A stretch of 64,000 nucleotides of DNA, taken from contig JAFQGG010000007.1 in NCBI GenBank assembly GCA_017415505.1, positions 21,633 through 85,632 of the forward strand, given 5' to 3'. The notes under the pieces were generated by a model that saw only the letters and a program-made list of their open reading frames with translations, was not told where the DNA came from and searched no databases. A program made the translations under genes and the position numbers. This DNA is from Clostridia bacterium (lineage in GTDB: Bacteria > Bacillota > Clostridia > Christensenellales > Borkfalkiaceae). Below are positions 33,645 through 41,997 of this stretch, in pieces (position 1 is the first letter of the stretch; the number at the start of each line of letters is the position of its first letter).

Positions 33645-34304
33645 TTATTTCAAAATTTCCGATACATAAATCGGAGTTTTGTTTTTCTTATAACAGCGCT
33701 GACAATCAATACAGCGATTTTTCCCACAGTTGATAGGTACGTTATTACTTTTGACATAAGCCTTCGTATAGACAGTAAAAATTTTCACGTTGGTAAGCGG
33801 TGTTTCACTTAAAAATTGCACGTCAAAGGGTTGATTAAGAAGCAGGGAAGATATTACAATGGATAAATTCTTCGGCTGTTTATGCGTCTTAAAATAATTA
33901 AAAACCACCGTATAGTTCTTTGTGAAAAGTGAGAACATACAGTGGCTATTTTTCTTTATTAAGTTGACGTAGTTATGTAAGTGGGTAGCGTTGATAATAT
34001 CTCCAAACGATTCAAGTCGGCACATCGCCGCATTGATAAACGGTAATTGATGAGTAGGTATTACACTTTTCGTGAGGAGCTCGGTATTTTCTCGATAACA
34101 TTTCTCTACGCTTGGACGGGATTGCAAGTATTTAAGCGTATAGCATTTCTCACATACTGTACCCGATATAGAACGTAAACGCTCGCAGTATTCATTGCAA
34201 AGCATAGAAGACGTAATTGCTGGCATACCAGCCATTTTACCCGTTAAGCCTTGGGAAACAGATAATAATTTACAAGGTTTGATAATTGTATATTTTTCTT
34301 TCAT
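33645..34304 (-). CDS. Gene product 88 (GP88)-like protein with cysteine clusters
   Basis: Start set at 34304 (MKEKYTIIKPCKLL), 219 residues. It shows CNEYCERLRSISGTVCEKCY and a C-terminal CGKNRCIDCQRCY cluster, suggesting two metal sites, possibly Fe-S. It resembles the GP88 family known from actinobacterial phages and some Firmicute elements; activity unknown. A longer upstream frame exists but would overlap the next gene heavily. Confidence 0.65.
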   Translation of the reverse strand: MKEKYTIIKPCKLLSVSQGLTGKMAGMPAITSSMLCNEYCERLRSISGTVCEKCYTLKYLQSRPSVEKCYRENTELLTKSVIPTHQLPFINAAMCRLESFGDIINATHLHNYVNLIKKNSHCMFSLFTKNYTVVFNYFKTHKQPKNLSIVISSLLLNQPFDVQFLSETPLTNVKIFTVYTKAYVKSNNVPINCGKNRCIDCQRCYKKNKTPIYVSEILK

Positions 34305-34308
34305 AATC

Positions 34309-34536
34309 TTAATAAATAGGACAAAAGTCCAAAAGTAATCTTCTATAAGTGAGGTATTCGTAATAATCATTAACGTCGATTTGAATTTCATTAAATTCTT
34401 CAAAATCATCTTCACCAACGTCAAGTTTCTTACAGAGCATAGTTTCCATTTCTTCGATAGCACTCCATACAAGACCAACATTATCTGGATTGTAGAGAGT
34501 AATGATTAATGTATTTTTACTGAAATCAATTTTCAT
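34309..34536 (-). CDS. Small acidic protein, paralogue A
   Basis: 75 residues with AAGGAGG upstream. Acidic: KLDVGEDDFEEFNEIQIDVNDYYEYLTYRR. Similar in length, charge and pattern to the next gene (paralogue B). Unknown function; acidic DNA-mimic proteins are one possibility but there is no direct evidence. Confidence 0.55.
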   Translation of the reverse strand: MKIDFSKNTLIITLYNPDNVGLVWSAIEEMETMLCKKLDVGEDDFEEFNEIQIDVNDYYEYLTYRRLLLDFCPIY

Positions 34537-34540
34537 TTAC

Positions 34541-34798
34541 TTATCCTCCTTTTTTGAAACAGCAAAGATATCTATAGAAATATTCTTTGAATTCGTTATA
34601 TTCATTGAAATCATCTAATGTGAAGTAGAATTGATCATCGTCAAAATCTAAATCGAAATTCATACATAAAATTCTTTTTACATAATCGATAGTTTTCTTA
34701 TACTGTTCATATTTTTTAACGGGAACCGTTATAAATACATGAAGTATATCTCCATCTCTCCAAATGTTGAAAGTTCTATAAACGTTTTCTTTGTACAT
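34541..34798 (-). CDS. Small acidic protein, paralogue B
   Basis: 85 residues. NFDLDFDDDQFYFTLDDFNEYNEFKEYFYRYL parallels paralogue A (DVGEDDF..FNEIQIDVNDYYEYLTYRR). The tandem pair likely arose by duplication. It follows the 35.0 kb palindrome, whose leftward side may hold its promoter. Confidence 0.55.
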   Translation of the reverse strand: MYKENVYRTFNIWRDGDILHVFITVPVKKYEQYKKTIDYVKRILCMNFDLDFDDDQFYFTLDDFNEYNEFKEYFYRYLCCFKKGG

Positions 34799-34830
34799 AT
34801 ATTCCTTTACTCCTATAGCTTTTATTTGCC

Positions 34831-35014
34831 TTTATCGGCAGGGCCCAAGTAGCATAGTGAAAAAAGGGCATACCATGTACGAGTTTAACGTCCTCCCGAA
34901 GTCAGCGAAAAACGATAAAAAATTTTGTAAAAGTATAGAATTGAAAGGTTTATCAAAAATTTTTATCGCGTTGACTTTGGGTTTTCGCTATGCTACCATA
35001 AGCCCAACGATAAA
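34831..35014. repeat. Nested 184-bp inverted-repeat structure with four heptamers
   Basis: TTTATCG occurs at 34831-34837 and 34962-34968, and its complement CGATAAA at 34913-34919 and 35008-35014. Between them GTAGCATAGTGAAAA (34849-34863) is mirrored by TTTTCGCTATGCTAC (34982-34996), and AAGTCAGCG (34899-34907) by CGTTGACTT near 34969-34977. The whole folds as a cruciform with an inner stem of A/T-rich arms. It overlaps the 3' end of the 92-aa gene. Candidate origin, regulatory or recombination site. Confidence 0.65.
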
Positions 35015-35271
35015 GGTAAAGTGGAGTGCTTCCTTAGGAATGGAAGTTCGTCTAAAATGCTACGCATTATCTCTTTTTTAGTTATAGGTTGAATTTCCCA
35101 TACAGGATCGATTAAAGGTCTATTCGTTTCGCGTTCTCTCGTCGGATATTTTTGATACATTCGAAGTGAGCTACGCGCTTGCTTATAAGTAAAAGTGGTG
35201 TAGTAACGAATAAATCGGCTACCGAGTTCACGATAGCCGACCATATAGCCGTATATTTTATTTTTCTTCAT
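34993..35271 (-). CDS. Small basic protein of unknown function
   Basis: 92 residues, basic (YYTTFTYKQARSSLRMYQKYPTRERETNRP). GGAGA lies upstream and its start overlaps the stop of the 83-residue gene before it. Its last 7 codons lie in the 34.9 kb palindrome, so the repeat may have supplied its stop. No family recognised. Confidence 0.5.
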   Translation of the reverse strand: MKKNKIYGYMVGYRELGSRFIRYYTTFTYKQARSSLRMYQKYPTRERETNRPLIDPVWEIQPITKKEIMRSILDELPFLRKHSTLPLSLGLW

Positions 35272-35509
35272 TCGGTTTCTCCTTGATAAAGATTTGCTTT
35301 TTCAGTTCGTGATAGCTTTTTAACGTAAACGCAGGGTAGAAGTTTAACGATAAGCACAACGCTAAATCGTCCGCATAAGTTTTATTGAAGGGAAGGGGTT
35401 TTTCTTTGCTGTCCCAATATGCTGTTTTGGTTGCGTTATCCACTTTGGTGACGAATTTTGCACCATCTTCGGTTGCTACAACTACGTAATATAAATATTT
35501 CAATGCCAT
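35258..35509 (-). CDS. Small unknown protein, first gene of the leftward operon
   Basis: Start at 35509 (MALKYLYYVVVATEDGAKFVTKVDNATKTAYWDSK), 83 residues, a small alpha/beta protein. The cargo begins within a few bases upstream, so the native promoter of this operon may have been lost or replaced. No family recognised. Confidence 0.5.
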   Translation of the reverse strand: MALKYLYYVVVATEDGAKFVTKVDNATKTAYWDSKEKPLPFNKTYADDLALCLSLNFYPAFTLKSYHELKKQIFIKEKPNEEK

Positions 35510-35513
35510 AATA

Positions 35514-36032
35514 ACCTTTTTTGAAGAACTAAAGAACAAAAAGCACGGTGGTAATGTATATGTCAAAATATCATTTTTTGATAGGATTTGGGAAAGAATG
35601 GTTGAGAAATACTTAAATCATTATTTTGCCAGAGTAGACCCAGTGAGCGGGCAAATAATTTTTGACACTTCACAAGAAACATCCCCTGTGAGATTTGCAG
35701 ACAAAACTTTTGTTGTAGATGATTCTCCAAATGCATTTAAGATACGCCCCGATCATTACGGTTTAGATGGAGATAAGCAATATATTTTTGACTCAAAATA
35801 TTATTACGAAATGTCAGAATTAAATTATAAACAGTTTGCTTATGACGTTTTGTTGCAAACTTTAAATTGCAACTGTGAGACGTATAATGCACTGATTTTA
35901 CCAGGGACACAGCATGTTTCCTTACACCTTGATGTAAAGCCAGAGTTCAGAAATGTAACTTTAAAAAACCATAGAATTGTTGAACAATATGTGGATGTAA
36001 AAACAATTATGGAGCATTATGTCGCTGACTGA
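35514..36032 (+). pseudogene. 5'-truncated PD-(D/E)XK restriction-type nuclease
   Basis: An open frame starting upstream of the ATG at 35598 encodes HGGNVYVKISFFDRIWERMVEKYL, then from 35598 a 144-residue body with R-P-D (D52) followed by F-D-S-K (D65, K67) and NYKQFAY. That is the PD-(D/E)XK nuclease pattern as in LlaJI- or McrC-like restriction proteins. Conserved-looking sequence runs back to about 35511, where it meets the divergent gene, so the N-terminal part is missing. A 25-codon ORF (36044-36121) after its stop is in another frame and may be a further remnant. Confidence 0.65.
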
Positions 36033-36141
36033 GGTAGCGTTTAATGAATTGCATTATTCCCGTTGAAACAGTCAAAGCATTTTTAGAAGAAACTAAAGAA
36101 AAAGAAGGAATAGATTTATAAACAAGGCATTTGAGGTTAAT

Positions 36142-36747
36142 ATGGAATTATACGGAACACAAACTTTGATTGTAGTTTGCAAAGATGAGATGTACATAAA
36201 TCAGCTTCGTAAGCTCGTTGAAACAAAAGACGATGGTGATTCATCAATTATAGGTACACAGGACGGTTCAATTCAAATTGTTGCGTGGGATGAAAAAACT
36301 TGGTTGTCCCAAAAGAAAGCTGGTAATATAAGCAACAAGGTCTTATTTATTGGTGAGGTAAGAGGGCTCAACAAACTACTCCCAATTATCGATATTCAAT
36401 TCAATGAGTACGGAGTAAAATATGGTTGGGCTGGAAATCAAGCAGCTATTTGGATAGCCCCCAAAGAAATAGACAATGAAGAAACCTATATGGAGTTCTT
36501 AAAGAAGTTGAATGAGTTGCCTATTCCCGAACAATATAGAACACAAATAACCGAATCAACTAAAGTTTCTGCGCCTGTTGCGGTAGGAAAACAAAATTTA
36601 TGGAATCAGCTTGCTACTTTTGGCGTTAATGCTTTTTTGACGGTTAAAGATTTGTTCAAAGATAAAACGCAAGTGAAAAATCAAATGTTTTTCTATGGCA
36701 TTATTAAATTGTATTTTAATGATTTAGAAAAGTATATGAATGCATAA
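36142..36747 (+). CDS. Unknown 201-aa protein, first gene of a three-gene cargo operon
   Basis: 201 residues, GAGG upstream. An alpha/beta N-terminal half (TLIVVCKDEMYINQLRKLVE; KVLFIGEVRGLNKLLPIIDI; YGWAGNQAAIWIAP) looks Rossmann-like or receiver-like. The C-terminal part (WNQLATFGVNAFLTVKDLFKD) may be an amphipathic or membrane-associated helix. No known family recognised. It ends 10 bp before the membrane-protein gene, so the two are co-translated. Possible sensor or regulator of its neighbours (inference). Confidence 0.65.
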   Translation: MELYGTQTLIVVCKDEMYINQLRKLVETKDDGDSSIIGTQDGSIQIVAWDEKTWLSQKKAGNISNKVLFIGEVRGLNKLLPIIDIQFNEYGVKYGWAGNQAAIWIAPKEIDNEETYMEFLKKLNELPIPEQYRTQITESTKVSAPVAVGKQNLWNQLATFGVNAFLTVKDLFKDKTQVKNQMFFYGIIKLYFNDLEKYMNA

Positions 36748-36757
36748 GGTGAGCAAA

Positions 36758-38260
36758 ATGAAAGACAGAACACCTTTTAATGACGGTTGGGACTTTATGT
36801 CAAGCCACATAGGTGCTGATATTGTTGCTCGTGGAGCAGTTAGTGATTTCATTGCCGTGGCGCAACAAAACCAACAAATTGTTCTTGAAAACGCACGCAG
36901 AATTGCTATCAATGAAGCTATAGACCAATTAACAAGAAGCGTTAACGAACATCCATATATTAATTTAGGAGTGGAACAGTTTAAAGGTTATGTAGCAGAA
37001 GAAATTGTTGCAGGAACCTTTAACATTGAGGCAATAAGGCAGGGCTCTGAACACCGAGCTTATTCCTTCCCTAACGAAAGTGGATACGGTAGCATAGACA
37101 TTGATACTAACTTTGGGAAAACATATAGCTTGAAGTTTACCAATGAAGCTGCAAGAGCCGAGGCGTTTCAAGCGGTGGTAGATACCGAGACGAGCTTGCC
37201 TAAATATCATGGACAAGAACGCTTAATTGCTGATGACCAACTTGACGAGGCGCGATATTGGGCTAGAAGAAGAGCCGCAACTGAAGCGGGAAAACGTCCT
37301 AGTGTAGCAGAGGCACATAGAGAAACGGGTGAACATTTAATCTCAACTGTTTCTGACGGAGAGGGGGTTAGCTCTAGAAAACTAACCTCCGATGAAGCAA
37401 GGAATGCTGCTAAACACGCAAAAAAAGGAAGTTTTGAAGCCGAGGAACTTGGATATTCAAAAGAAGCTTTACTTGATGAAGTTAGACTTAATTATATTAA
37501 AAAGGCCGCTAAGGCAGGTCTTACGGCGGCAACACTTACTGCAATACTTCAACTAGTTCCCGAACTTTATAAAGCCATTGACTACTTGATTAAAAATGGC
37601 GAACTTGATGTCAATCAGTTAAAAAAGAGTGGCGTTAAGGTTTTAAGTGCAAGCGGAGAGTCTTTCTTAAGAGGCTCAATTGCCTATCTCGCTCAAATGG
37701 CAATTCAAGAAGGATTGCTTGGCGAAAAGATGAAACAAGTAGACCCTATCCTTGTCGGTGTAGCTGTTACGGTGATTTTGGGAACGATAAAGAATAGCAT
37801 CCTTGTTGCTCTTGGTAAAATGACGGTTGCACAAATGGGAATGCAATTCATCGATACAATTGTTGTTTCATCGGGATATTTAGTTTCGATGAAAATAGGC
37901 GGAGCAATAGCACAAGCATTCTTCCCACAATTACCGGGTATTGGGTTTGCTATCGGTAGCCTTCTTGGTTGTTCTCTTGCATTGGTGTATAATGTTGCTA
38001 AAAACAAATTGATTTCATTCTGCGTAGACACAGGTTTTACTTGCTTTGGCTTAGTAGAACAAAGCTATGAATTGCCAGAAGAAGTCTTGAAGAAACTCGG
38101 TATTGACTTGATTCCAATTAAGCGTACAGAGATTTCTAGAACACAAATTTCAAGACCCCAAATTACAACTACAGTTGATACTGTACAATACGAAACAATC
38201 GATATCCAAGTTTTACGAAGGGGCGTCATTGGGGTAAATAAAGTCGGATTCGTATTTTAA
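36758..38260 (+). CDS. Multi-pass glycine-rich membrane protein, candidate pore or effector
   Basis: Start at 36758 (AAGGTGAG upstream), 500 residues. N-terminal half soluble: a helical start, then beta-rich YGSIDIDTNFGKTYSLKF and a helical DEARNAAKHAKKG segment. From about residue 250, four to five hydrophobic stretches rich in Gly/Ala (GLTAATLTAILQLVPELY; VGVAVTVILGTIKNS; GIGFAIGSLLGCSLALVYNVA), then CVDTGFTCFGLVEQSYELPEEVL and a Thr/Arg tail. Glycine-zipper helices suit oligomeric pores. Related uncharacterised proteins seem widespread in Firmicutes. Function not known. Confidence 0.7.
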   Translation: MKDRTPFNDGWDFMSSHIGADIVARGAVSDFIAVAQQNQQIVLENARRIAINEAIDQLTRSVNEHPYINLGVEQFKGYVAEEIVAGTFNIEAIRQGSEHRAYSFPNESGYGSIDIDTNFGKTYSLKFTNEAARAEAFQAVVDTETSLPKYHGQERLIADDQLDEARYWARRRAATEAGKRPSVAEAHRETGEHLISTVSDGEGVSSRKLTSDEARNAAKHAKKGSFEAEELGYSKEALLDEVRLNYIKKAAKAGLTAATLTAILQLVPELYKAIDYLIKNGELDVNQLKKSGVKVLSASGESFLRGSIAYLAQMAIQEGLLGEKMKQVDPILVGVAVTVILGTIKNSILVALGKMTVAQMGMQFIDTIVVSSGYLVSMKIGGAIAQAFFPQLPGIGFAIGSLLGCSLALVYNVAKNKLISFCVDTGFTCFGLVEQSYELPEEVLKKLGIDLIPIKRTEISRTQISRPQITTTVDTVQYETIDIQVLRRGVIGVNKVGFVF

Positions 38261-38281
38261 TATAGTTAAGGGAGGTAGGGT

Positions 38282-40183
38282 ATGTCTAAAAAATATGCTG
38301 ATTTGAAAGTGTATCTCAACGACATTTGCTGTGATATGCTTATGCGTAGGACGAAAGGCTTGATTTTTGGCAATTTAGATAAATTCAATCTTGTCTCCGA
38401 TTATATACCTTCCCCAACCGAGAGGGACATCGAGGATGTTGCAATCACGAGTCTTCACACGGAGGCGGGGCAAAATGATGAAGTCTTTATTCATTGTAAC
38501 GCTTATGCCGAGGAAATCTTTTCAGGTTTTGCCTATGGACGAAGAAGAAATGATGTAGACTCAGACACCAAACGCATATGGCTTGCAGTGAAATTTAAAG
38601 CGAAGTTTACGGACAAGTTTGAAAACATGCGTATTGTTGATATCCGTCCCATAGATGAAAAGGATGCATTTGTTTCAAATAAATGCTCCACGAAGAGCTT
38701 TATTCCCTACATAAGTGCGGATTCTTTGGATTATCACGCTACTGAATTCTTAAAGAAGTATTGCCCTCAAGCACTAAAAACGCCTATGCCGTTGCCCATT
38801 GAAGATGTTGTTAAAGCGATGGGATTAAGAGTGAAAATTGGTAGTTTAAAAGGTGGTGCATTTGGCCGTTGTTATTTCGCGGATAAAGAAATAAAGAAAA
38901 AGGACGGTAGTAAAGGCATAATTAAAAAAGGTACAATTCTTTGTGATGACGATGCCTTCTTTTTAAGTGGCATTGGTTCTATGAACAATACCATAATTCA
39001 TGAGTGTGTGCATTGGGAGTATCATAGACGATTCTTTGCTTTGATGCGTTTGCTAGACCCTTCACTTTCTGCAATTGTGTGTACAACTTTAGAAGAAGAT
39101 GTAAAGGGTTCAAAGAAAAATACTGAAGATTTCCGTTGGATGGAATGGCAAGCTAACGCTTTAGCTCCGCGCATTCTTATGCCTGCAGATATGATGAAAC
39201 TCAAATATGAGCAGGTTAAGTCAGAAGTGGTTGCTGGAGGTGAAACCGACCTCCGTGAAATCTATAAGCAAACTATAAACAAATTAGCAGATTTCTTCCA
39301 AGTTACGGTTACCTCTGTAAAGATTAGGTTGTTAGAACTTGGATATAATTATCTAAAAGGTATTCACGATTATGTGGACAATACTCCAACCAAGCCATAT
39401 TTGTATAATGCGAAGGATATAAAACCCCACCAAATCTTTTCTGCAGGGTTATATGATGTTGTTGCAAGCGGAACGGTCAATTCAGATCTGCGAAACTGCT
39501 TACAAGCAAAAACCATTGTATATGCTAACGGATTCTTTGTAATCAATAATAAGAAATACACCTACAAAGATCCGCTTACAGGCAAACAAGAACTAACGGA
39601 CTATGCTTTAGAGCATATGGATGAATGTTGTCTCATTTTTGATGCTGAACCAAAAGCAAAGCGCACGTTTGACGATAGATATTATTCAATGTGTTTTCTT
39701 TGTCGTAGTCAAGCATCTCAGGATGCATATACTCGTACGGTAAAACAAAACGACTTTAACAATCGACAATTAAGAAGATCAATTGAGATTTGTGATGTTT
39801 TGGAAGAAAATCGAGAGGCACTTGAAATTGTACGGCAACTGGTTGGTGATTTTAAGGATATGCTAAAAGTCCTTATGGAAAAGTATGGCTATAGTAATCG
39901 TGAAATGAAAAAGCAAACGGGAATAGATGATCATAAAATTGCTGCGTTTTTAGATGGAACAAAAGAACCTGCTAAAAGTGAAGTTATTGCTATTGTGGCG
40001 GGTATGCAATTGCATCCTGTTGTATCGGAACACTTAATAAGCAAGTCAGGGGTTAATTTGATTACTACGAGCGAGAAAGATGCAATGTATCACTTTTTGA
40101 TAAATCAATGCTATGAAGAAGGGCTTGACTCTTGGAATGAGCGTTTAAGAGAGGCTGGAATGATGGATTGGCAACTTCCGTAA
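38282..40183 (+). CDS. ImmA/IrrE-type metallopeptidase with C-terminal HTH
   Basis: 633 residues, AGGGAGG upstream. Zinc motif HECVH at 240-244 and a distal Glu in WMEWQANALAPRILMP (E288) fit the ImmA/IrrE (COG2856) metallopeptidase class. N-terminal about 1-170 is a beta-rich unknown domain. About 530-580 has an HTH-like segment (YSNREMKKQTGIDDHKIAAFLDG). ImmA cleaves phage repressors; IrrE/PprI cleaves DdrO after damage. Linked to a membrane protein, the peptidase could switch an effector on. It ends in a strong terminator. Confidence 0.82.
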   Translation: MSKKYADLKVYLNDICCDMLMRRTKGLIFGNLDKFNLVSDYIPSPTERDIEDVAITSLHTEAGQNDEVFIHCNAYAEEIFSGFAYGRRRNDVDSDTKRIWLAVKFKAKFTDKFENMRIVDIRPIDEKDAFVSNKCSTKSFIPYISADSLDYHATEFLKKYCPQALKTPMPLPIEDVVKAMGLRVKIGSLKGGAFGRCYFADKEIKKKDGSKGIIKKGTILCDDDAFFLSGIGSMNNTIIHECVHWEYHRRFFALMRLLDPSLSAIVCTTLEEDVKGSKKNTEDFRWMEWQANALAPRILMPADMMKLKYEQVKSEVVAGGETDLREIYKQTINKLADFFQVTVTSVKIRLLELGYNYLKGIHDYVDNTPTKPYLYNAKDIKPHQIFSAGLYDVVASGTVNSDLRNCLQAKTIVYANGFFVINNKKYTYKDPLTGKQELTDYALEHMDECCLIFDAEPKAKRTFDDRYYSMCFLCRSQASQDAYTRTVKQNDFNNRQLRRSIEICDVLEENREALEIVRQLVGDFKDMLKVLMEKYGYSNREMKKQTGIDDHKIAAFLDGTKEPAKSEVIAIVAGMQLHPVVSEHLISKSGVNLITTSEKDAMYHFLINQCYEEGLDSWNERLREAGMMDWQLP

Positions 40184-40239
40184 AAAGGTTGTGCGGAAAT
40201 TTTTACGCATTATTCAACTAAATAATTAAACAAATTGGG

Positions 40240-40277
40240 CTCTATGTCTTGAAAAATAAGGCATAGAGTCTTTTTTT
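40240..40277 (+). terminator. Terminator of the cargo operon
   Basis: CTCTATGTCTT / AAGGCATAGAG stem with a 7-nt A-rich loop, then T7. Confidence 0.9.
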
Positions 40278-40337
40278 ATGCCTAAAAAGTGCGCAAATTT
40301 GTACGCGGGGGCAAATATCGATTTTGATATAATCAAT

Positions 40338-40570
40338 GTGTAAAGAAAATCTTTTATTCTTTACAGACCTCACATTATAGATATTGTGGGCAAGAAAAAA
40401 ATAAAAAATAAATAAAATCTCGTCCCGATTTGCAATAAAGGACAAGCGGATATGACATAGCGTAAAGGATTAAGAAATTAGTCTTAAAGCGTTATGTGTG
40501 TACCCTAACTTTATTGCACCAATTTTTCGGGCATTGTAAGGCAGGGGTATCGCATAGGTTCATCCCTGCC
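40338..40570. other. Highly structured gene-free region upstream of the sigma-like gene
   Basis: In 441 bp without a gene (40184-40624) there is a chain of stems: GTAAAGAA/TTCTTTAC near 40338-40362, CATA.CG with CG.TATG at 40456-40496, long-range TGCAATAAAG (40431-40440) with CTTTATTGCA (40509-40518), and GGCAGGG (40540-40546) with CCCTGCC (40564-40570). GATATAAT near 40326 may be a -10 box. It could be a structured leader RNA, an untranslated RNA or an origin. Confidence 0.5.
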
Positions 40571-40624
40571 TATATTATTTGCTTGGCTTTTATTGTTCTT
40601 CTTCAACGAGAGAAGGAGAAACAA

Positions 40625-41119
40625 ATGGAAAAAAATTTTTATGTAACTATTAAAGGCAAGCGAATTAAAGTAACGGAAGAGGTATATCGCGCATATGTGA
40701 GACCTATTAGAAAAGAACAGCGTCAAAAGCGTAGAGATTGGAAGTGCAAAGTGATTGGACCTAAAGGGAATTTAATTCGCTGTCCGAATAAGTGCGAGGA
40801 ATGTCCTTATGCAAAAGCGGGTAATCCCCCGAAAGGCAATAATCTTTCGTTGGATGAATTTAAGGAATGTGGCATTGAAATTATTGATGAATCTATAAAT
40901 CTTGAGGAAAAGGTTATTCAAGATGAAAAGATTGCTGAAGAAACAGTTCGTGTACATAATGCAATAAAAATGTTGGCGGCACGCGATCAACAGATAGTAA
41001 TGATGTTCTATTATGAAAACTTAAATAAGGAGCAGATAGCTCAGAAATTGGGTGTTTCGCATCAAGCAATTAGCAAAAGGATGAAGAAAATCCATGAAAT
41101 TTTAAAAAATTTTCTATAA
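40625..41119 (+). CDS. Sigma-70-like regulator of Firmicute-element type
   Basis: Start at 40625 (GAGAAGGAG upstream). 164 residues: YVRPIRKEQRQKRRDWKCKVIG, then a Cys cluster (RCPNKCEECPY, about residues 57-67) and a region 4 HTH (LNKEQIAQKLGVSHQAISKRMKKIHEIL). This layout is common among ICE-borne sigma-like regulators. Likely controls the rightward module. Confidence 0.8.
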   Translation: MEKNFYVTIKGKRIKVTEEVYRAYVRPIRKEQRQKRRDWKCKVIGPKGNLIRCPNKCEECPYAKAGNPPKGNNLSLDEFKECGIEIIDESINLEEKVIQDEKIAEETVRVHNAIKMLAARDQQIVMMFYYENLNKEQIAQKLGVSHQAISKRMKKIHEILKNFL

Positions 41120-41226
41120 TCTTTAATTTTTTTTAAAAAGTGGTTGCGTTTTAAAAAAAAGTGTCCTTGGGATAGTGAGGGGAGTTGAAAAACGAAACTC
41201 AAATACATTATCGGAGGATATAAACA

Positions 41227-41469
41227 ATGGGATGTTTTGCTGGCAAGTTGAAGGGAGCGAATAACGTATATCGCACGAAGCAGTATATCGTTACGCAACA
41301 AATCAAGTATGTCAATGATCCGTTTCTTGGCTCCTACATAGAAAGTCATGACGTGTTCTATAAGAGGACGTGTGATAGGGATGCTATCTTTGAGAAAGTC
41401 TTTGAAATGAGATTTATGATTGACGGCGATAGAATCCACAGCAAGTTATATACGCGAAAGTATTTTTAA
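41227..41469 (+). CDS. Small unknown protein
   Basis: 80 residues, GGAGG upstream. Begins MGCFAGKLKGANNVYRTKQYIVTQQIKYV. A Gly-Cys start can be lipid-modified in eukaryotes but means little here. No family recognised. First of a run of small genes in the rightward module. Confidence 0.55.
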   Translation: MGCFAGKLKGANNVYRTKQYIVTQQIKYVNDPFLGSYIESHDVFYKRTCDRDAIFEKVFEMRFMIDGDRIHSKLYTRKYF

Positions 41470-41695
41470 TATGGACGCGTAAGAGCAAGATAATAAACGT
41501 ATTCCTGAACCAGTAATCGAATGTTTCGTGTCGCAAGCGGTAAAGGTGGCCACCTACACAAAGTCGCACGGGGCGTATGTTCCATAAATGGGAAGCGTTG
41601 TATTATAAAAAACAAATGAATAGCTGAAATGCCGATGGCTAAAACCCATCAAGAAAGTAGGCAAATAAAAACGCATTATTTTTGGAGGAATTAAG
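41470..41695. other. 226-bp gap with a 10-bp palindrome
   Basis: No gene seen. GGTGGCCACC (41545-41554) is a perfect 10-bp palindrome. Otherwise unremarkable. A nick site, operator or processing site is possible. Confidence 0.35.
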
Positions 41696-41983
41696 ATGGC
41701 AGAAACTAATTTGAGAAAATGGTTGAAACCCTCTACGCGTGCCGCTGGTTATGCAGAAGAGCGTAAGTCGGGTATTCACATGAGAGGCAAAAAGAAGAAT
41801 CAACCTTTGGATGATTATAACAAGGGTTTGAGATCGGGCTATATGTTGGCTCAATCGGACGCGGCAGGTATGTATCGTTACAAGATGGCGCGTGATGCAG
41901 GTTTAGAAAAGAAGGACGCTCAGCAATTCTCTCGTGAGAAGGGTACGAAGCTTCCCGAAAAGAAATCTAGCAAGAAAAACTAA
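41696..41983 (+). CDS. Small basic protein
   Basis: 95 residues, GGAGG upstream, strongly basic with a KKSSKKN end. YNKGLRSGYMLAQSDAAGMYRYKMA recalls the Tyr/Gly-rich stretch of the 99-residue protein at 42464. Possibly nucleic-acid binding or structural. It precedes the 114-residue gene by 14 bp. Confidence 0.55.
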   Translation: MAETNLRKWLKPSTRAAGYAEERKSGIHMRGKKKNQPLDDYNKGLRSGYMLAQSDAAGMYRYKMARDAGLEKKDAQQFSREKGTKLPEKKSSKKN

Positions 41984-41997
41984 GGAGGTGGGATTGA

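Noticed and set aside
34791-35081. 96-codon plus-strand frame in the 34.9 kb palindrome
   Set aside because: Its sequence is dictated by the inverted repeat and it has no ribosome site.
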